A stretch of DNA of 64,000 nucleotides, from contig JAHYJC010000009.1 in NCBI GenBank assembly GCA_019429275.1, positions 1-64,000 on the forward strand, given 5' to 3'. This document shows positions 9,233-18,477 of this stretch, in pieces. Numbering within the stretch: position 1 is the stretch's first letter; every line of letters starts with the position of its first letter. Made by a program: the position numbers and the translations under genes. The notes beneath the pieces were generated by a model that saw nothing but the letters and a program-made list of their open reading frames with translations, did no database searches and was not told the DNA's origin. Origin of the DNA: Lentimicrobium sp. GTDB taxonomy: Bacteria > Bacteroidota > Bacteroidia > Bacteroidales > Lentimicrobiaceae.

Positions 9233-10042
9233 ATGATTCAGCCAAAGCGCAAAAGCAGGAAAACCGGGTTTTCGGGATGGTATCTCGCCGGTGGACTGAT
9301 CTTTATTTTTCTGCTGATTTTCGGCCCGATGATTTACCGCTATTCCGAAGCTTTTATCAGGAGTGGTTTTTCATTTTCGGCAGCCGGGCAATATCACAAC
9401 CTGAAGAATTTCGGTGTTCCTGTTCCAAAAGGATACAAAGTGTATGGCATTGATGTTTCGCACCACCAGGGGCACATCAACTGGGAGGAAGTGGCCGCCA
9501 TGCATGCGAATGATATTAAAATTGATTTTGCATTTATCAAGGCCACCGAAGGTATTACCCAGCAGGATCTGCGATTTGACCGGAATTGGAGGCTGTCGAA
9601 AAAGGCAGGCATTGTGCGTGGAGCCTACCACTTTTATCACCCTTCGCGTGATGCAGCCAAACAGGCAGAAAATTTTATCAAAAAGGTGAAACTCAGTCCC
9701 GGAGATCTGCCTCCCGTACTTGATATTGAAGTAACCAACCACAAGTATAAAAAGGAGATTGTGGAGGGTGCACTCGAATGGTGCCGCATCATTGAGGAAC
9801 ACTACGGAATGAAGCCCATTATCTATACAGGTACAAAATATTACAGTACTTACCTGGCCGATGATTTCGGCGATTATCCTTTGTGGATTGCCCATTATGA
9901 CAAGGCTCGCCCGGGTATTAGCCGTAAGTTCCAGTTCTGGCAGTTTACCGATAAAGCAACCATTAACGGTGTGAAAAAAGGGGTGGATATGAATGTTTTT
10001 AAAGGGGATATTTCGAAGCTGAAGAAGATGGGGAGTGAGTAG
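9233..10042 (+). CDS. Membrane-anchored GH25 lysozyme-like muramidase
   Basis: A 269-residue protein. A transmembrane or uncleaved signal anchor is at about 15-36 (WYLAGGLIFIFLLIFGPMIY). The GH25 domain spans about 65-265: YGIDVSHHQGHINW with the first acidic residue, FIKATEG, and the DxE catalytic pair in PPVLDIEV; the fold ends with FWQFTDKATINGV. GH25 enzymes cut the MurNAc-GlcNAc bond of peptidoglycan. The anchor suggests action on the cell's own wall from the inner membrane. It directly follows the amylase gene. Confidence 0.9.
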   Translation: MIQPKRKSRKTGFSGWYLAGGLIFIFLLIFGPMIYRYSEAFIRSGFSFSAAGQYHNLKNFGVPVPKGYKVYGIDVSHHQGHINWEEVAAMHANDIKIDFAFIKATEGITQQDLRFDRNWRLSKKAGIVRGAYHFYHPSRDAAKQAENFIKKVKLSPGDLPPVLDIEVTNHKYKKEIVEGALEWCRIIEEHYGMKPIIYTGTKYYSTYLADDFGDYPLWIAHYDKARPGISRKFQFWQFTDKATINGVKKGVDMNVFKGDISKLKKMGSE

Positions 10043-10361
10043 AGCGGAGGGCGCTGAGCGGAGAGCGACGTGCGAGTTGGGAGTGGGAGTCGATAGTCGA
10101 TAGTCGATAGTTGATAGTCAGAGTCGGAAGTCGGATGAACAAACAGTAAGGCAGGTTCTCCGCTCAAAAAGCCCCAGCGGGGCGAAACGTAACCCTCTGG
10201 GCGGAATTTATAATTCCGTCCTCCGGTTCGATTTCAGATAGAAATCATGCCTTGCTTCGGATAATTTGTAATTATTCATTTCTGAATAAGATTGAAATAA
10301 TATAACAGAGATTTAACAACCATCATACGAATCCTGAACTGAAAATTCAAGGATTTAGAAA
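10043..10361. repeat. Gene-free gap with simple and REP-like repeats
   Basis: No gene is seen in this gap. It holds a GTCGATA-type run near 10090-10120, a GCCCC-AGC-GGGGC hairpin at 10171-10183 of the kind scattered in Bacteroidota genomes, and a GGAATT-TAT-AATTCC hairpin at 10203-10217. The last resembles the terminator-like hairpin at 10362-10380. Confidence 0.7.
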
Positions 10362-10380
10362 GCGGAATTGCAAATTCCGC
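10362..10380. terminator. Palindromic hairpin after the giant SprB gene
   Basis: GCGGAATT, a GCA loop and AATTCCGC form a perfect 8-bp stem, 32 bp past the stop codon of the minus-strand adhesin gene. No T-tract is present, so it may be a transcript-stabilising hairpin as much as a terminator. Confidence 0.45.
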
Positions 10381-10411
10381 TTAGCGTGCTTTCTGCTCCT
10401 TTGGTGCCGGT

Positions 10412-13400
10412 TTACCTGATGAGTGTGATTTTGCCGGTTACCGGTAGTTTTGAGGGTATATTGATATAATCAAGCACTTCGAAATCGATGATGTAGGAAT
10501 AAATACCCGGTGGAGCAGGCGCTCCGTTATAGGTGCCATCCCATCCTGAGGTATAATCATAGGTCTCAAATACCTTCGTTCCCCAGTGGTTGAAGATCTG
10601 CATTTTGAATTTCGTTGGCGTGACATCACCCCTGAGAACCGGCCTGAAGATGTCGTTGAGATTGTCATTGTTCGGGGTGAAGGCATTGGGCATGTTCAGT
10701 TCGATGGTGCAAGGAACCAGCCATACCATTGACCGTCCGGCACATCCGTAACTGTTCACCACTTCCACCCTGTATTCCCCGGCATCGGTGGCCATGTATG
10801 TTTGCAGTATGCTGCCATCCTGCCACAGGTAAGTTTCATAACCCGGGCCGGCATCAAGCAGGTGAAGGGTTCCCGCACAGAGTGAATCGGTTTCGGATAT
10901 GCTGATCTCCGGACTCGGATCTACCGACAGGCTGATGACCTTGTTTACCGAACAGCCTTCGTTGTTGAGCGCGGTAAAGTAATAGATGCCCAGGTCGGAA
11001 ACCTGCAGCGGATTGAATTCCAGGTCTTTCTCGTTGCTGCTGAAGCCATCCGGACCCGTCCAGACATAACTCAACAACTGATTGTCAACATTCACGACTT
11101 CAAATAGTGTTGAGTCTCCTGCACAGAAATTGCCCCCCGCACTCAACATGATGTTGGGCGATGCCAGTATCTGCACTTCGCCAGGAACCAGGGTTTTGGG
11201 AATTTCATAACCCTCACTTCCGTATATGACGCATTCATCGAAATTCCAGAGTATGATGCTGTTGCCTGAGTCTATGCCCAAGAACTGTATGCCGAACATG
11301 GAAGCTCCTCCTTCAAGCGTAACCGAATTGGTGACAGCCGAGTACCTGATGAAGAGTGTATCGGCACTCAGGCTAACGGTGAAAGTACCGTTGGCTGAAA
11401 GTTTCGGATGGATGTCTACCAGATTTACGAAGGCAAGCATGCCATTGTCAAAGATGAGTCTGAGTTCAAAGGAGGCAATATCTATGAAGTTTTCAGCATC
11501 AACAGGCAATATGATCGGCACATTCATGCAGTACTCAACCGTTTCTGCCGATAGCTCCACCTCGCCGACAATGGCATTGGTGATGATGAAGTCCATCTGA
11601 CTGATGCACCCGTTGGCATCCCTGACCCAGGCAGTGTGATCGCCAATAGTAAGTCCTGTAAATACAGGCGATGAGTACCAGTCAACGCCATTGACAGAAT
11701 ATTCCAGCGGCTGAGTGCCACCGTTGGTGACAACGGTAGCGATGCCGTTTGACTGTCCGTTGGTGGCAGGAATCGTTTCAATGTTGGCAATCTGCGGACC
11801 CGGAACACTCAGGATGATGATCTCAACCGGCCATGTTGCCACGCAATTGAATTCATCTTTCACCTGAATTGTGTAGCTGCCTGACGCAAGGTTTATAAAG
11901 AGTGGTTCTGTTTGCCAGATTGCGCCGTTTGAAATGCTGTACTGAAGCCTGCTTCCCGAAGCGGCGATGCTGACGGAGCCGTTGGCTTCTCCGCAGGTGC
12001 CGTCGGTGGGAATTACCTCTGTGATTTCTGTTCCGCCAACGTTTTGAATGACAATCGGGTTGTTTTCATAAGGTGTTTCGCAGAGACTTTCATCGCGCAC
12101 CACCACGTTGTAATCGCCAACAGCCAGATCTGTAAAGTTGCCGGTCAACTGCCAGTTGGTTCCACCGTCAATGCTGAATTCCAGCGGAGCCGTTCCTCCT
12201 GAAGCGATGATGGTAATGGTTCCATCGTTGCTGCCGCAGTTGGCATTGGTGAACAGGACTTCATCAATATCAGCACCGCCCACATTGATGATATCAACCG
12301 GATTTTCATCCCATTCGGTAACACATTCGACGGCATCGCGGACAAAAATATCGTAACTGCCCACAGCCAGTCCGGTGAAGCTGTTAGTTGTCTGCCAGGT
12401 GATTCCACCGTCGATGCTGTATTCCAGCGGAGCCGTTCCGCCGGTGGCTGTGATGGTGATGCTTCCGTCGTCGTTTCCGCAGTTGGCATTGGTGAACAGG
12501 ACTTCATCAATTTGAGCACCGCCCACATTGATGATTTCAACCGGATTTTCATCCCATTCGGTAACGCAGAGGTCTGCATCGCGCACAAAAATATCGTAGC
12601 CGCCCACAGCCAGATCTGTAAAGCTGTTGGTCAACTGCCAGGTGGTTCCGCCGTCAATGCTGTATTCCAGCGGAGCCGTTCCTCCTGAAGCGATGATGGT
12701 AATGGTTCCATCGTTGCTGCCGCAGTTGGCATTGGTGAACAGGACTTCAGAAATGTCAGCACCGCCCACATTGATGATGTTCAACGGATTTTCACTCCAT
12801 TCTGTAACACATTCGACGGCATCGCGCACAAAAATATTGTAGTTGCCCACATCCAGTCCGGTAAAGCTGCCGGTCAACTGCCAGTTGGCGCCATTGTCGA
12901 TGCTGTATTCCAGCGGAACCGTTCCGCCGGTGGCTGTGATGGTGATGCTTCCGTCGTCGGTTCCGCAGTTGGCATTGGTGAACAGGACTTCAGAAATGTC
13001 AGCACCGCCCACATTGATGATTTCAACCGGATTTTCATCCCATTCAGTAACGCAGTCATCAACATCGCGGACAAAAATATCGTAACTGCCAACTGCCAGA
13101 TCTGTAAAGCTGTTGGCCAACTGCCAGTTGGTTCCGCCGTCAATGCTGTATTCCAGCGGAGCCGTTCCGCCGGTTGCTGTGATGGTGATGGTTCCGTCGT
13201 TGCTGCCGCAGTTGGCATTGGTGAACAGGACTTCATCAATGTCAGCACCGCCCACATTGATGATGTCCACCGGATTTTCATCCCATTCGGTAACACATTC
13301 GTCGGCATCGCGGACAAAAATATCGTAACTGCCCACAGCCAGATCTGTAAAGCTGCTGTTCAACTGCCAGGTGGTTCCGCCATCAATGCTGTATTCCAGC

Positions 13401-16400
13401 GGAGCCGTTCCTCCTGAAGCGATGATGGTAATGGTTCCATCGTTGCTGTCGCAATTGGCATTGGTGAACAGGACTTCAGAAATCTCAGCACCGTCAACAT
13501 TGATGATTTCAACCGGATTTTCATCCCATTCGGTAACACATTCGTCGGCATCGCGGACAAAAATATTGTACTCACCCACCGCCAGATCTGTGAAACTATT
13601 GGTCAACTGCCAGTTGGTTCCGCCGTCAATGCTGTATTCCAGCGGAACAGTTCCGCCGGTGGCTGTGATGGTGATGGTTCCATCGTTGCTGCCGCAGTTG
13701 GCATTGGTGAACAGGACTTCATCAATTTGAGCACCGCCCACATTGATGATTTCAACCGGATTTTCATCCCATTCGGTAACGCAGAGGTCTGCATCGCGCA
13801 CAAAAATATCGTAACTGCCTGCAGCCAGATCTGTAAAGCTGTTGGTCAACTGCCAGTTGGTTCCGCCGTCAATGCTGTATTCCAGCGGAGCCGTTCCTCC
13901 TGAAGCAGTGATGGTGATGGTTCCGTCGTTGCTGCCGCAGTTGGCATTGGTGAACAGGACTTCAGAAATCTCAGCACCGTCAACATTGATGATTTCAACC
14001 GGATTTTCATCCCATTCGGTAACACATTCGTCGGCATCGCGGACAAAAATATTGTAACTGCCAACGGCCAGTCCGGTGAAGTTGCCGGTCAGCTGCCAGT
14101 TGGTTCCGCCGTCAATGCTGTATTCCAGCGGAGCGGTTCCGCCGGAAGCGGTGATGGTGATGCTTCCGTCGTTGCTGCCGCAGTTGGCATTGGTGAACAG
14201 AACTTCATCAATGTCAGCACCGCCCACATTGATGATTTCAACCGGATTTTCATCCCATTCAGTAACGCAGAGGTCGGCATCGCGGACAAAAATATCGTAA
14301 CTGCCAACTGCCAGATCTGTGAAAATGTTGGCTGTCTGCCAGTTTGTTCCGCCATCAATGCTGTATTCCAGCGGAACAGTTCCGCCGGTGACTGTGATGG
14401 TGATGCTTCCATCATCGGTTCCACAGTTGGCATTGGTGAACAGGACTTCATCAATGTCAGCACCGCCAACATTGATGATTTCAACCGGATTTTCATCCCA
14501 TTCGGTAACGCAGTCGTCGGCATCGCGGACAAAAATATTGTACTCACCCACCGCCAGATCTGTGAAAATGTTGGCTGTCTGCCAGCTGATTCCACCGTCA
14601 ATACTGTATTCCAGCGGAGCCGTTCCTCCTGAAGCGGTGATGGTAAAGGTTCCGTCGTTGCTGCCGCAGTTGGCATTGGTGAACAGGACTTCAGAAATGT
14701 CAGCACCGCCCACATTGATGATTTCAACCGGATTTTCATCCCATTCGGTAACGCAGAGGTCGGCATCGCGCACAAAAATATTGTAGTCGCCCACAGCCAG
14801 ATCTGTAAAGCTGTTGTTCAACTGCCAGTTGGTTTCGCCGTCAATGCTGTATTCCAGCGGAACCGTTCCGCCGGTGGCTGTGATGGTGATGGTTCCATCG
14901 TTGCTGCCGCAGTTGGCATTGGTGAACAGGACTTCAGAAATCTCAGCACCGCCTACATTGATGATGTCCACCGGATTTTCATCCCATTCGGTAACGCAGA
15001 GGTCTGCATCGTGGACAAAAATATCGTAGCCGCCCACAGCCAGATCTGTGAAACTGTTGGCTGTCTGCCAGGTGGTTCCACCGTCAATGCTGAATTCCAG
15101 CGGAGCCGTTCCTCCTGAAGCGATGATGGTAATGGTTCCATCGTTGCTGCCGCAGTTGGCATTGGTGAACAGGACTTCATCAATGTCAGCACCGCCCACA
15201 TTGATGATTTCAACCGGATTTTCATCCCATTCAGTAACGCAGAGGTCGGCATCGCGCACAAAAATATTGTAGTCGCCCACAGCCAGATCTGTAAAGCTGT
15301 TGTTCAACTGCCAGTTGGTTTCGCCGTCAATGCTGTATTCCAGCGGAGCCGTTCCGCCGGTGGCTGTGATGGTGATGGTTCCATCGTTGCTGCCGCAATT
15401 GGCATTGGTTGAAACAACCTCAGAAATCTCAGCACCTTCGGGATCTGACAAAATGATATCCACATCATCAATCGAAGAAATTCCGTTTACGGTAATTACC
15501 AGATTGTCGTAAATTCCTGCAGGCGCTGTTACCGTTGCCAGGCCATCTGTTACCACAACATCGGTAAAAACCCCGAGATCGTAGGTAATGTCGTAAGTGC
15601 CATCGGGTACATTTTCAAAGTCAAAACTTATCGTACCATCGCCTCCGCAGGTCAGCGGATTGGTGCCTATGGCTGAGAGGGTGGGCGCATCGGGATCGTA
15701 AAGGATAATGTCAATACCCACAGCCGAAGTACATCCGTTTACCGTGATGGTAAGGTTTTCGTAAATTCCGGCCGGAGCAGCAACCGTTGCTATGCCTGAA
15801 GTTACCACCACATTTGTAAAGCTGCCCAGATCGTAGGTAATGTCATAGGTGCCATCCGGAACACCGGTAAAGGTAAAGTCAATGGTTCCATTGCCTCCCG
15901 GAATGGGCGGATCGGTGCCTGCAGCCGCGAGAGTCGGAATTTCCTGAACCGGAATGGTAACAGTAGCCGATGTTGCCGGATTCCCGCTCCCGCAATTGAT
16001 ATTGGAAAACAGCTCCACATAAACCTCATCTCCATTCACAGGCGCATAGGTATAGAAATCATCCTCACCCGTCTGAACCAGCACCCCGTTAACAAACCAT
16101 GAAAAACCGGGGGCGGTTCCACCGTTGACCGGTGTAGCAGTGAGGGTAATTTCGTCGCCTTCGCAGATGGTGGCAGGCAAGGCATCAATGGTAACAGAAA
16201 CCGGCAGCAATGGGTCAACCTGCATTTCAATAACTTCTGAAGTTGCAGGATCACCCGTTGCACAGGTTTCACTCGATTCAAGTGTTACGTAGATAAGGTC
16301 GCCGTCATCCGGAGCATAGGTGTATGTGTCGGTATCAATGCCTGGAACCTGAACGTAACCGGAACCCTGATCAACAAACCATGAAAAAACAGGGTTGGTT

Positions 16401-16816
16401 CCGCCATTCTCAGCCGTAGCCGTAAACATAACATCTTCTCCGAAACAGACGGGGTTGGGATCTGCCAGCAGCGAAACGCTGACCAGCAGATTGTCAGAAA
16501 CAAAGACCTGGCCCGACTGTATCTCTCCGAAGCAGCCATCTTCTGACTCCTCCTGAACGGTAATCGTATAGGTGCCGGGGGTATCCCAGGTTACTTCAAT
16601 GAGGGATGCCGTGGTTGGCTGAACCACATCATTGATTTTCCATATATAAGTCGAACCCGGAGTTTCATTTACCCAGTAGTTTTTGGTAGCTCCCACACAT
16701 ACCTGATCGGGCATGGCGATCTGTCCGGCCGCCTGTATGGCTCCGGACAGCGCTATGGCCATCAGCATTATGTATTTTAGTACCTTAAACATACGATTCA
16801 TCGGTTTAATAATCAA
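10412..16816 (-). CDS. Giant secreted SprB-repeat adhesin with gliding-type C-terminal domain
   Basis: A 2134-residue surface protein. After a signal peptide (cleaved about residue 31) come PKD/Ig-like domains (to about 460), then fourteen almost identical 81-residue SprB units at 461-1594 (pattern TNANCGSNDGTITI, APLEYSIDGGTNWQ, YDIFVRDADLCVTEWDENP) and two diverged units to about 1751. A cohesin-like domain (about 1752-1890) and Ig-like domains follow. The C-terminus, from PNAFTPNNDNLNDIFRP through FNHWGTKVFE to PPGIYSYII, is the gliding-associated CHU_C type, which directs T9SS export. SprB is the mobile adhesin of gliding flavobacteria; gliding here is not shown. ATG at 16801 (MNRMFKV) is an equally good start. 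It is the last of three adhesin-like genes on this strand. Confidence 0.93.
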   Translation of the reverse strand: MIIKPMNRMFKVLKYIMLMAIALSGAIQAAGQIAMPDQVCVGATKNYWVNETPGSTYIWKINDVVQPTTASLIEVTWDTPGTYTITVQEESEDGCFGEIQSGQVFVSDNLLVSVSLLADPNPVCFGEDVMFTATAENGGTNPVFSWFVDQGSGYVQVPGIDTDTYTYAPDDGDLIYVTLESSETCATGDPATSEVIEMQVDPLLPVSVTIDALPATICEGDEITLTATPVNGGTAPGFSWFVNGVLVQTGEDDFYTYAPVNGDEVYVELFSNINCGSGNPATSATVTIPVQEIPTLAAAGTDPPIPGGNGTIDFTFTGVPDGTYDITYDLGSFTNVVVTSGIATVAAPAGIYENLTITVNGCTSAVGIDIILYDPDAPTLSAIGTNPLTCGGDGTISFDFENVPDGTYDITYDLGVFTDVVVTDGLATVTAPAGIYDNLVITVNGISSIDDVDIILSDPEGAEISEVVSTNANCGSNDGTITITATGGTAPLEYSIDGETNWQLNNSFTDLAVGDYNIFVRDADLCVTEWDENPVEIINVGGADIDEVLFTNANCGSNDGTITIIASGGTAPLEFSIDGGTTWQTANSFTDLAVGGYDIFVHDADLCVTEWDENPVDIINVGGAEISEVLFTNANCGSNDGTITITATGGTVPLEYSIDGETNWQLNNSFTDLAVGDYNIFVRDADLCVTEWDENPVEIINVGGADISEVLFTNANCGSNDGTFTITASGGTAPLEYSIDGGISWQTANIFTDLAVGEYNIFVRDADDCVTEWDENPVEIINVGGADIDEVLFTNANCGTDDGSITITVTGGTVPLEYSIDGGTNWQTANIFTDLAVGSYDIFVRDADLCVTEWDENPVEIINVGGADIDEVLFTNANCGSNDGSITITASGGTAPLEYSIDGGTNWQLTGNFTGLAVGSYNIFVRDADECVTEWDENPVEIINVDGAEISEVLFTNANCGSNDGTITITASGGTAPLEYSIDGGTNWQLTNSFTDLAAGSYDIFVRDADLCVTEWDENPVEIINVGGAQIDEVLFTNANCGSNDGTITITATGGTVPLEYSIDGGTNWQLTNSFTDLAVGEYNIFVRDADECVTEWDENPVEIINVDGAEISEVLFTNANCDSNDGTITIIASGGTAPLEYSIDGGTTWQLNSSFTDLAVGSYDIFVRDADECVTEWDENPVDIINVGGADIDEVLFTNANCGSNDGTITITATGGTAPLEYSIDGGTNWQLANSFTDLAVGSYDIFVRDVDDCVTEWDENPVEIINVGGADISEVLFTNANCGTDDGSITITATGGTVPLEYSIDNGANWQLTGSFTGLDVGNYNIFVRDAVECVTEWSENPLNIINVGGADISEVLFTNANCGSNDGTITIIASGGTAPLEYSIDGGTTWQLTNSFTDLAVGGYDIFVRDADLCVTEWDENPVEIINVGGAQIDEVLFTNANCGNDDGSITITATGGTAPLEYSIDGGITWQTTNSFTGLAVGSYDIFVRDAVECVTEWDENPVDIINVGGADIDEVLFTNANCGSNDGTITIIASGGTAPLEFSIDGGTNWQLTGNFTDLAVGDYNVVVRDESLCETPYENNPIVIQNVGGTEITEVIPTDGTCGEANGSVSIAASGSRLQYSISNGAIWQTEPLFINLASGSYTIQVKDEFNCVATWPVEIIILSVPGPQIANIETIPATNGQSNGIATVVTNGGTQPLEYSVNGVDWYSSPVFTGLTIGDHTAWVRDANGCISQMDFIITNAIVGEVELSAETVEYCMNVPIILPVDAENFIDIASFELRLIFDNGMLAFVNLVDIHPKLSANGTFTVSLSADTLFIRYSAVTNSVTLEGGASMFGIQFLGIDSGNSIILWNFDECVIYGSEGYEIPKTLVPGEVQILASPNIMLSAGGNFCAGDSTLFEVVNVDNQLLSYVWTGPDGFSSNEKDLEFNPLQVSDLGIYYFTALNNEGCSVNKVISLSVDPSPEISISETDSLCAGTLHLLDAGPGYETYLWQDGSILQTYMATDAGEYRVEVVNSYGCAGRSMVWLVPCTIELNMPNAFTPNNDNLNDIFRPVLRGDVTPTKFKMQIFNHWGTKVFETYDYTSGWDGTYNGAPAPPGIYSYIIDFEVLDYINIPSKLPVTGKITLIR
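12035..15436 (-). repeat. Fourteen in-frame 243-bp tandem repeats
   Basis: The central part of the giant adhesin gene is fourteen head-to-tail units of exactly 243 bp (81 codons), 3402 bp in all. Units differ at a few variable codons, such as ISEV/IDEV, SNDG/TDDG and LNNS/TANI. All units keep frame and two Cys per unit. This is the repeat most likely to expand or contract by recombination and to be collapsed in assembly. Confidence 0.95.
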
Positions 16817-17194
16817 TGCGCTTATGCATGCTTCCTGCTATGCTTTAACAGCAACCCAGGTGCAAAGTCAGGATTAAAATTAAATTCAAATGCGTCCTTT
16901 CTTTCCGTTGCACAGCGTTTTTTATCAGTTAACATATTAACAGGCGTTTTCTTCCGTTTCCGCGGGAAAAGTGCCCGTGCCGGGAAAACTGCCACAGCAG
17001 TATCCCATGCCGGATACGGAATCTTCACCACCTCCTTTGCCTTTTGCCTGAAGCCGGGAGGTTTCCCCCGTATAAAGGCACCCCTGCTCCCGGCCTCACA
17101 AACCTCTCCCGGCGGCTTTACCAGGGGTAAAACCGTGGGCCATCGCAAGGCCGATGAAATTTGTGAACGGGCGGTTGGGGCCATAGGGTTAGGG
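16817..17194. other. Gap between adhesin genes; possible 120-codon basic ORF
   Basis: This 378-bp gap carries an open frame on the minus strand (17184 to 16822, 120 codons) coding for an Arg/Lys/Pro-rich product with no motif I recognise. It lacks a signal peptide, and codon use does not look like its neighbours, so I do not call it a gene. The GC-rich part holds an imperfect inverted repeat (GCCGGGAGGTTT with AAACCTCTCCCGGC, about 17056-17117). Confidence 0.35.
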
Positions 17195-18262
17195 TTAGTT
17201 GTGATAGATAGGTGAAGTGGTTGGCGCTGGTGGTTGAGGATTTATTACAAAATCACTGGACGATTGACATGAAATATCAACTGTACTCCTGACAAATATT
17301 GTATATGGTCCTGAAATGAGAGAACCAAATATAGGTGAGGTTTGCCAAATAGCTCCTCCATCAATACTATATTCATAAGTAGCTCCAACAGGTGAAGTGA
17401 TTGTTATTGTCCCGGTTGCTTCATCACAAGTAGGTTGCGTGATAGAAGCAACAGGAGCCTCAGGAGCCTCAGGTGCAACGTTAATTGTGTACTGAGAAGT
17501 TGAAACACAGGTAATATCATCAACATTACGCACGCTAACTGTGTACAAATTAGGAGCTAATCCGGCAAATACCAAAGTGGTCTGCCAGTTAGTTCCATCG
17601 ATGCTGTATTCATAGTTTCCAATCGGAGCGACGATTGTTATTGTTCCTGTAGGAACTGCGCATGTTGGCTGAATCAAAGAAGCAACAGGAGCCTCAGGAG
17701 CCTCAGGTGCAACATTGATTGTTACATCACCACTAATGTTAGTACAATCATATTCGTTCTTGACAGTAATATTATAGGTACCCGGTGCTATACCACCAAA
17801 GTTAGGTGATGCTTGCCAAGTTGTTCCACCGTCAATACTGTATTCATAATTGGCACCAAGAGGGCTTGTGACAGTAATCGTGCCGCTGGGTAAAGCACAT
17901 GTTGGTTGAGTTACAGAAATTGCTGGTACTTCTGGTTGAGGATAAACAGTTACAAGAACGTCAACTTCCGTATAACATGTAAGATTGTCTTCTTTCAAAG
18001 TAATAGTATAATCTGTGGGAACTGTTACATTAGCCCATGTAATTATAACCGTGTAAGCATTTCCATTCTGAGCAATGGTCCATCCAGTTGCTGGTGAAAT
18101 AGTCCAGGTAAAGGTATTTGATGGACTATCTGGGACAACCCAATAATTTTGAGGTCCAGGGCATACCTCCTGAGGACCTGTTTCCTGCGCCATCGCGCCC
18201 GTCCCCGCGACCAGCAGCAGCAATACTGCCAGCCAGCGTGTAAATTTTAAATGTTTTTTCAT
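17195..18262 (-). CDS. Secreted SprB-type repeat protein without T9SS domain
   Basis: A 355-residue protein. The signal peptide (LAVLLLLVAGTGAMAQ) ends about residue 26. A PKD-like domain (about 30-110; QEVCPGPQNYWVVPDSP) resembles the first domain of the giant adhesin downstream. Three SprB-like units follow (about 115-340; YEYSIDGG/WQ pattern, linked by APEAPEAPVAS). The chain then stops at PTTSPIYHN with no CTD, so the export route is unclear. The upstream neighbour ends in almost the same octapeptide. It could be a truncated form of a longer adhesin, or a protein retained at the membrane or periplasm. Confidence 0.8.
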   Translation of the reverse strand: MKKHLKFTRWLAVLLLLVAGTGAMAQETGPQEVCPGPQNYWVVPDSPSNTFTWTISPATGWTIAQNGNAYTVIITWANVTVPTDYTITLKEDNLTCYTEVDVLVTVYPQPEVPAISVTQPTCALPSGTITVTSPLGANYEYSIDGGTTWQASPNFGGIAPGTYNITVKNEYDCTNISGDVTINVAPEAPEAPVASLIQPTCAVPTGTITIVAPIGNYEYSIDGTNWQTTLVFAGLAPNLYTVSVRNVDDITCVSTSQYTINVAPEAPEAPVASITQPTCDEATGTITITSPVGATYEYSIDGGAIWQTSPIFGSLISGPYTIFVRSTVDISCQSSSDFVINPQPPAPTTSPIYHN

Positions 18263-18282
18263 GGTTTGTTTTTTTTGGTTTG

Positions 18283-18423
18283 TTATGTATTCAGTTGATT
18301 AAATTCAGTTTCTGTTGTTGTGCGCCAGCGCCTTTCACAGGGTGTGAGGGTTTGCGCCGCCGCCACCTTGCTCCGTTTGGAGCTGCCGGGCGGCCATTTA
18401 AAGGGTAAGATTTTAGGTTTCAT
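18283..18423 (-). CDS. Small basic ORF between adhesin genes (hypothetical)
   Basis: A 46-codon frame from ATG 18423 to TAA 18283, beginning MKPKILPFKWPPGSSKRSK and continuing through a Cys-Glu-Arg-Arg-Trp-Arg stretch. It is very basic, with no signal peptide. An A-rich leader precedes it, like that of the real gene downstream. It sits alone in the 215-bp gap between two secreted-protein genes and is more GC-rich than its surroundings. No family recognised; it may be a repeat element rather than a gene. Confidence 0.3.
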   Translation of the reverse strand: MKPKILPFKWPPGSSKRSKVAAAQTLTPCERRWRTTTETEFNQLNT

Positions 18424-18477
18424 GGTTTTTGGTTTTTGTTTGTTTTTGGTTTTTATGTTGAGTTTTGTTAATTTTTT

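Noticed and set aside
12138-15512. Many 60-150-codon frames on both strands in the SprB array
   Set aside because: They recur every 243 bp as antisense or shifted readings of the repeat and have no independent support.
16822-17184. 120-codon basic protein between adhesin genes
   Set aside because: No family match or signal peptide, and composition unlike neighbours; kept only as a note in the gap entry.
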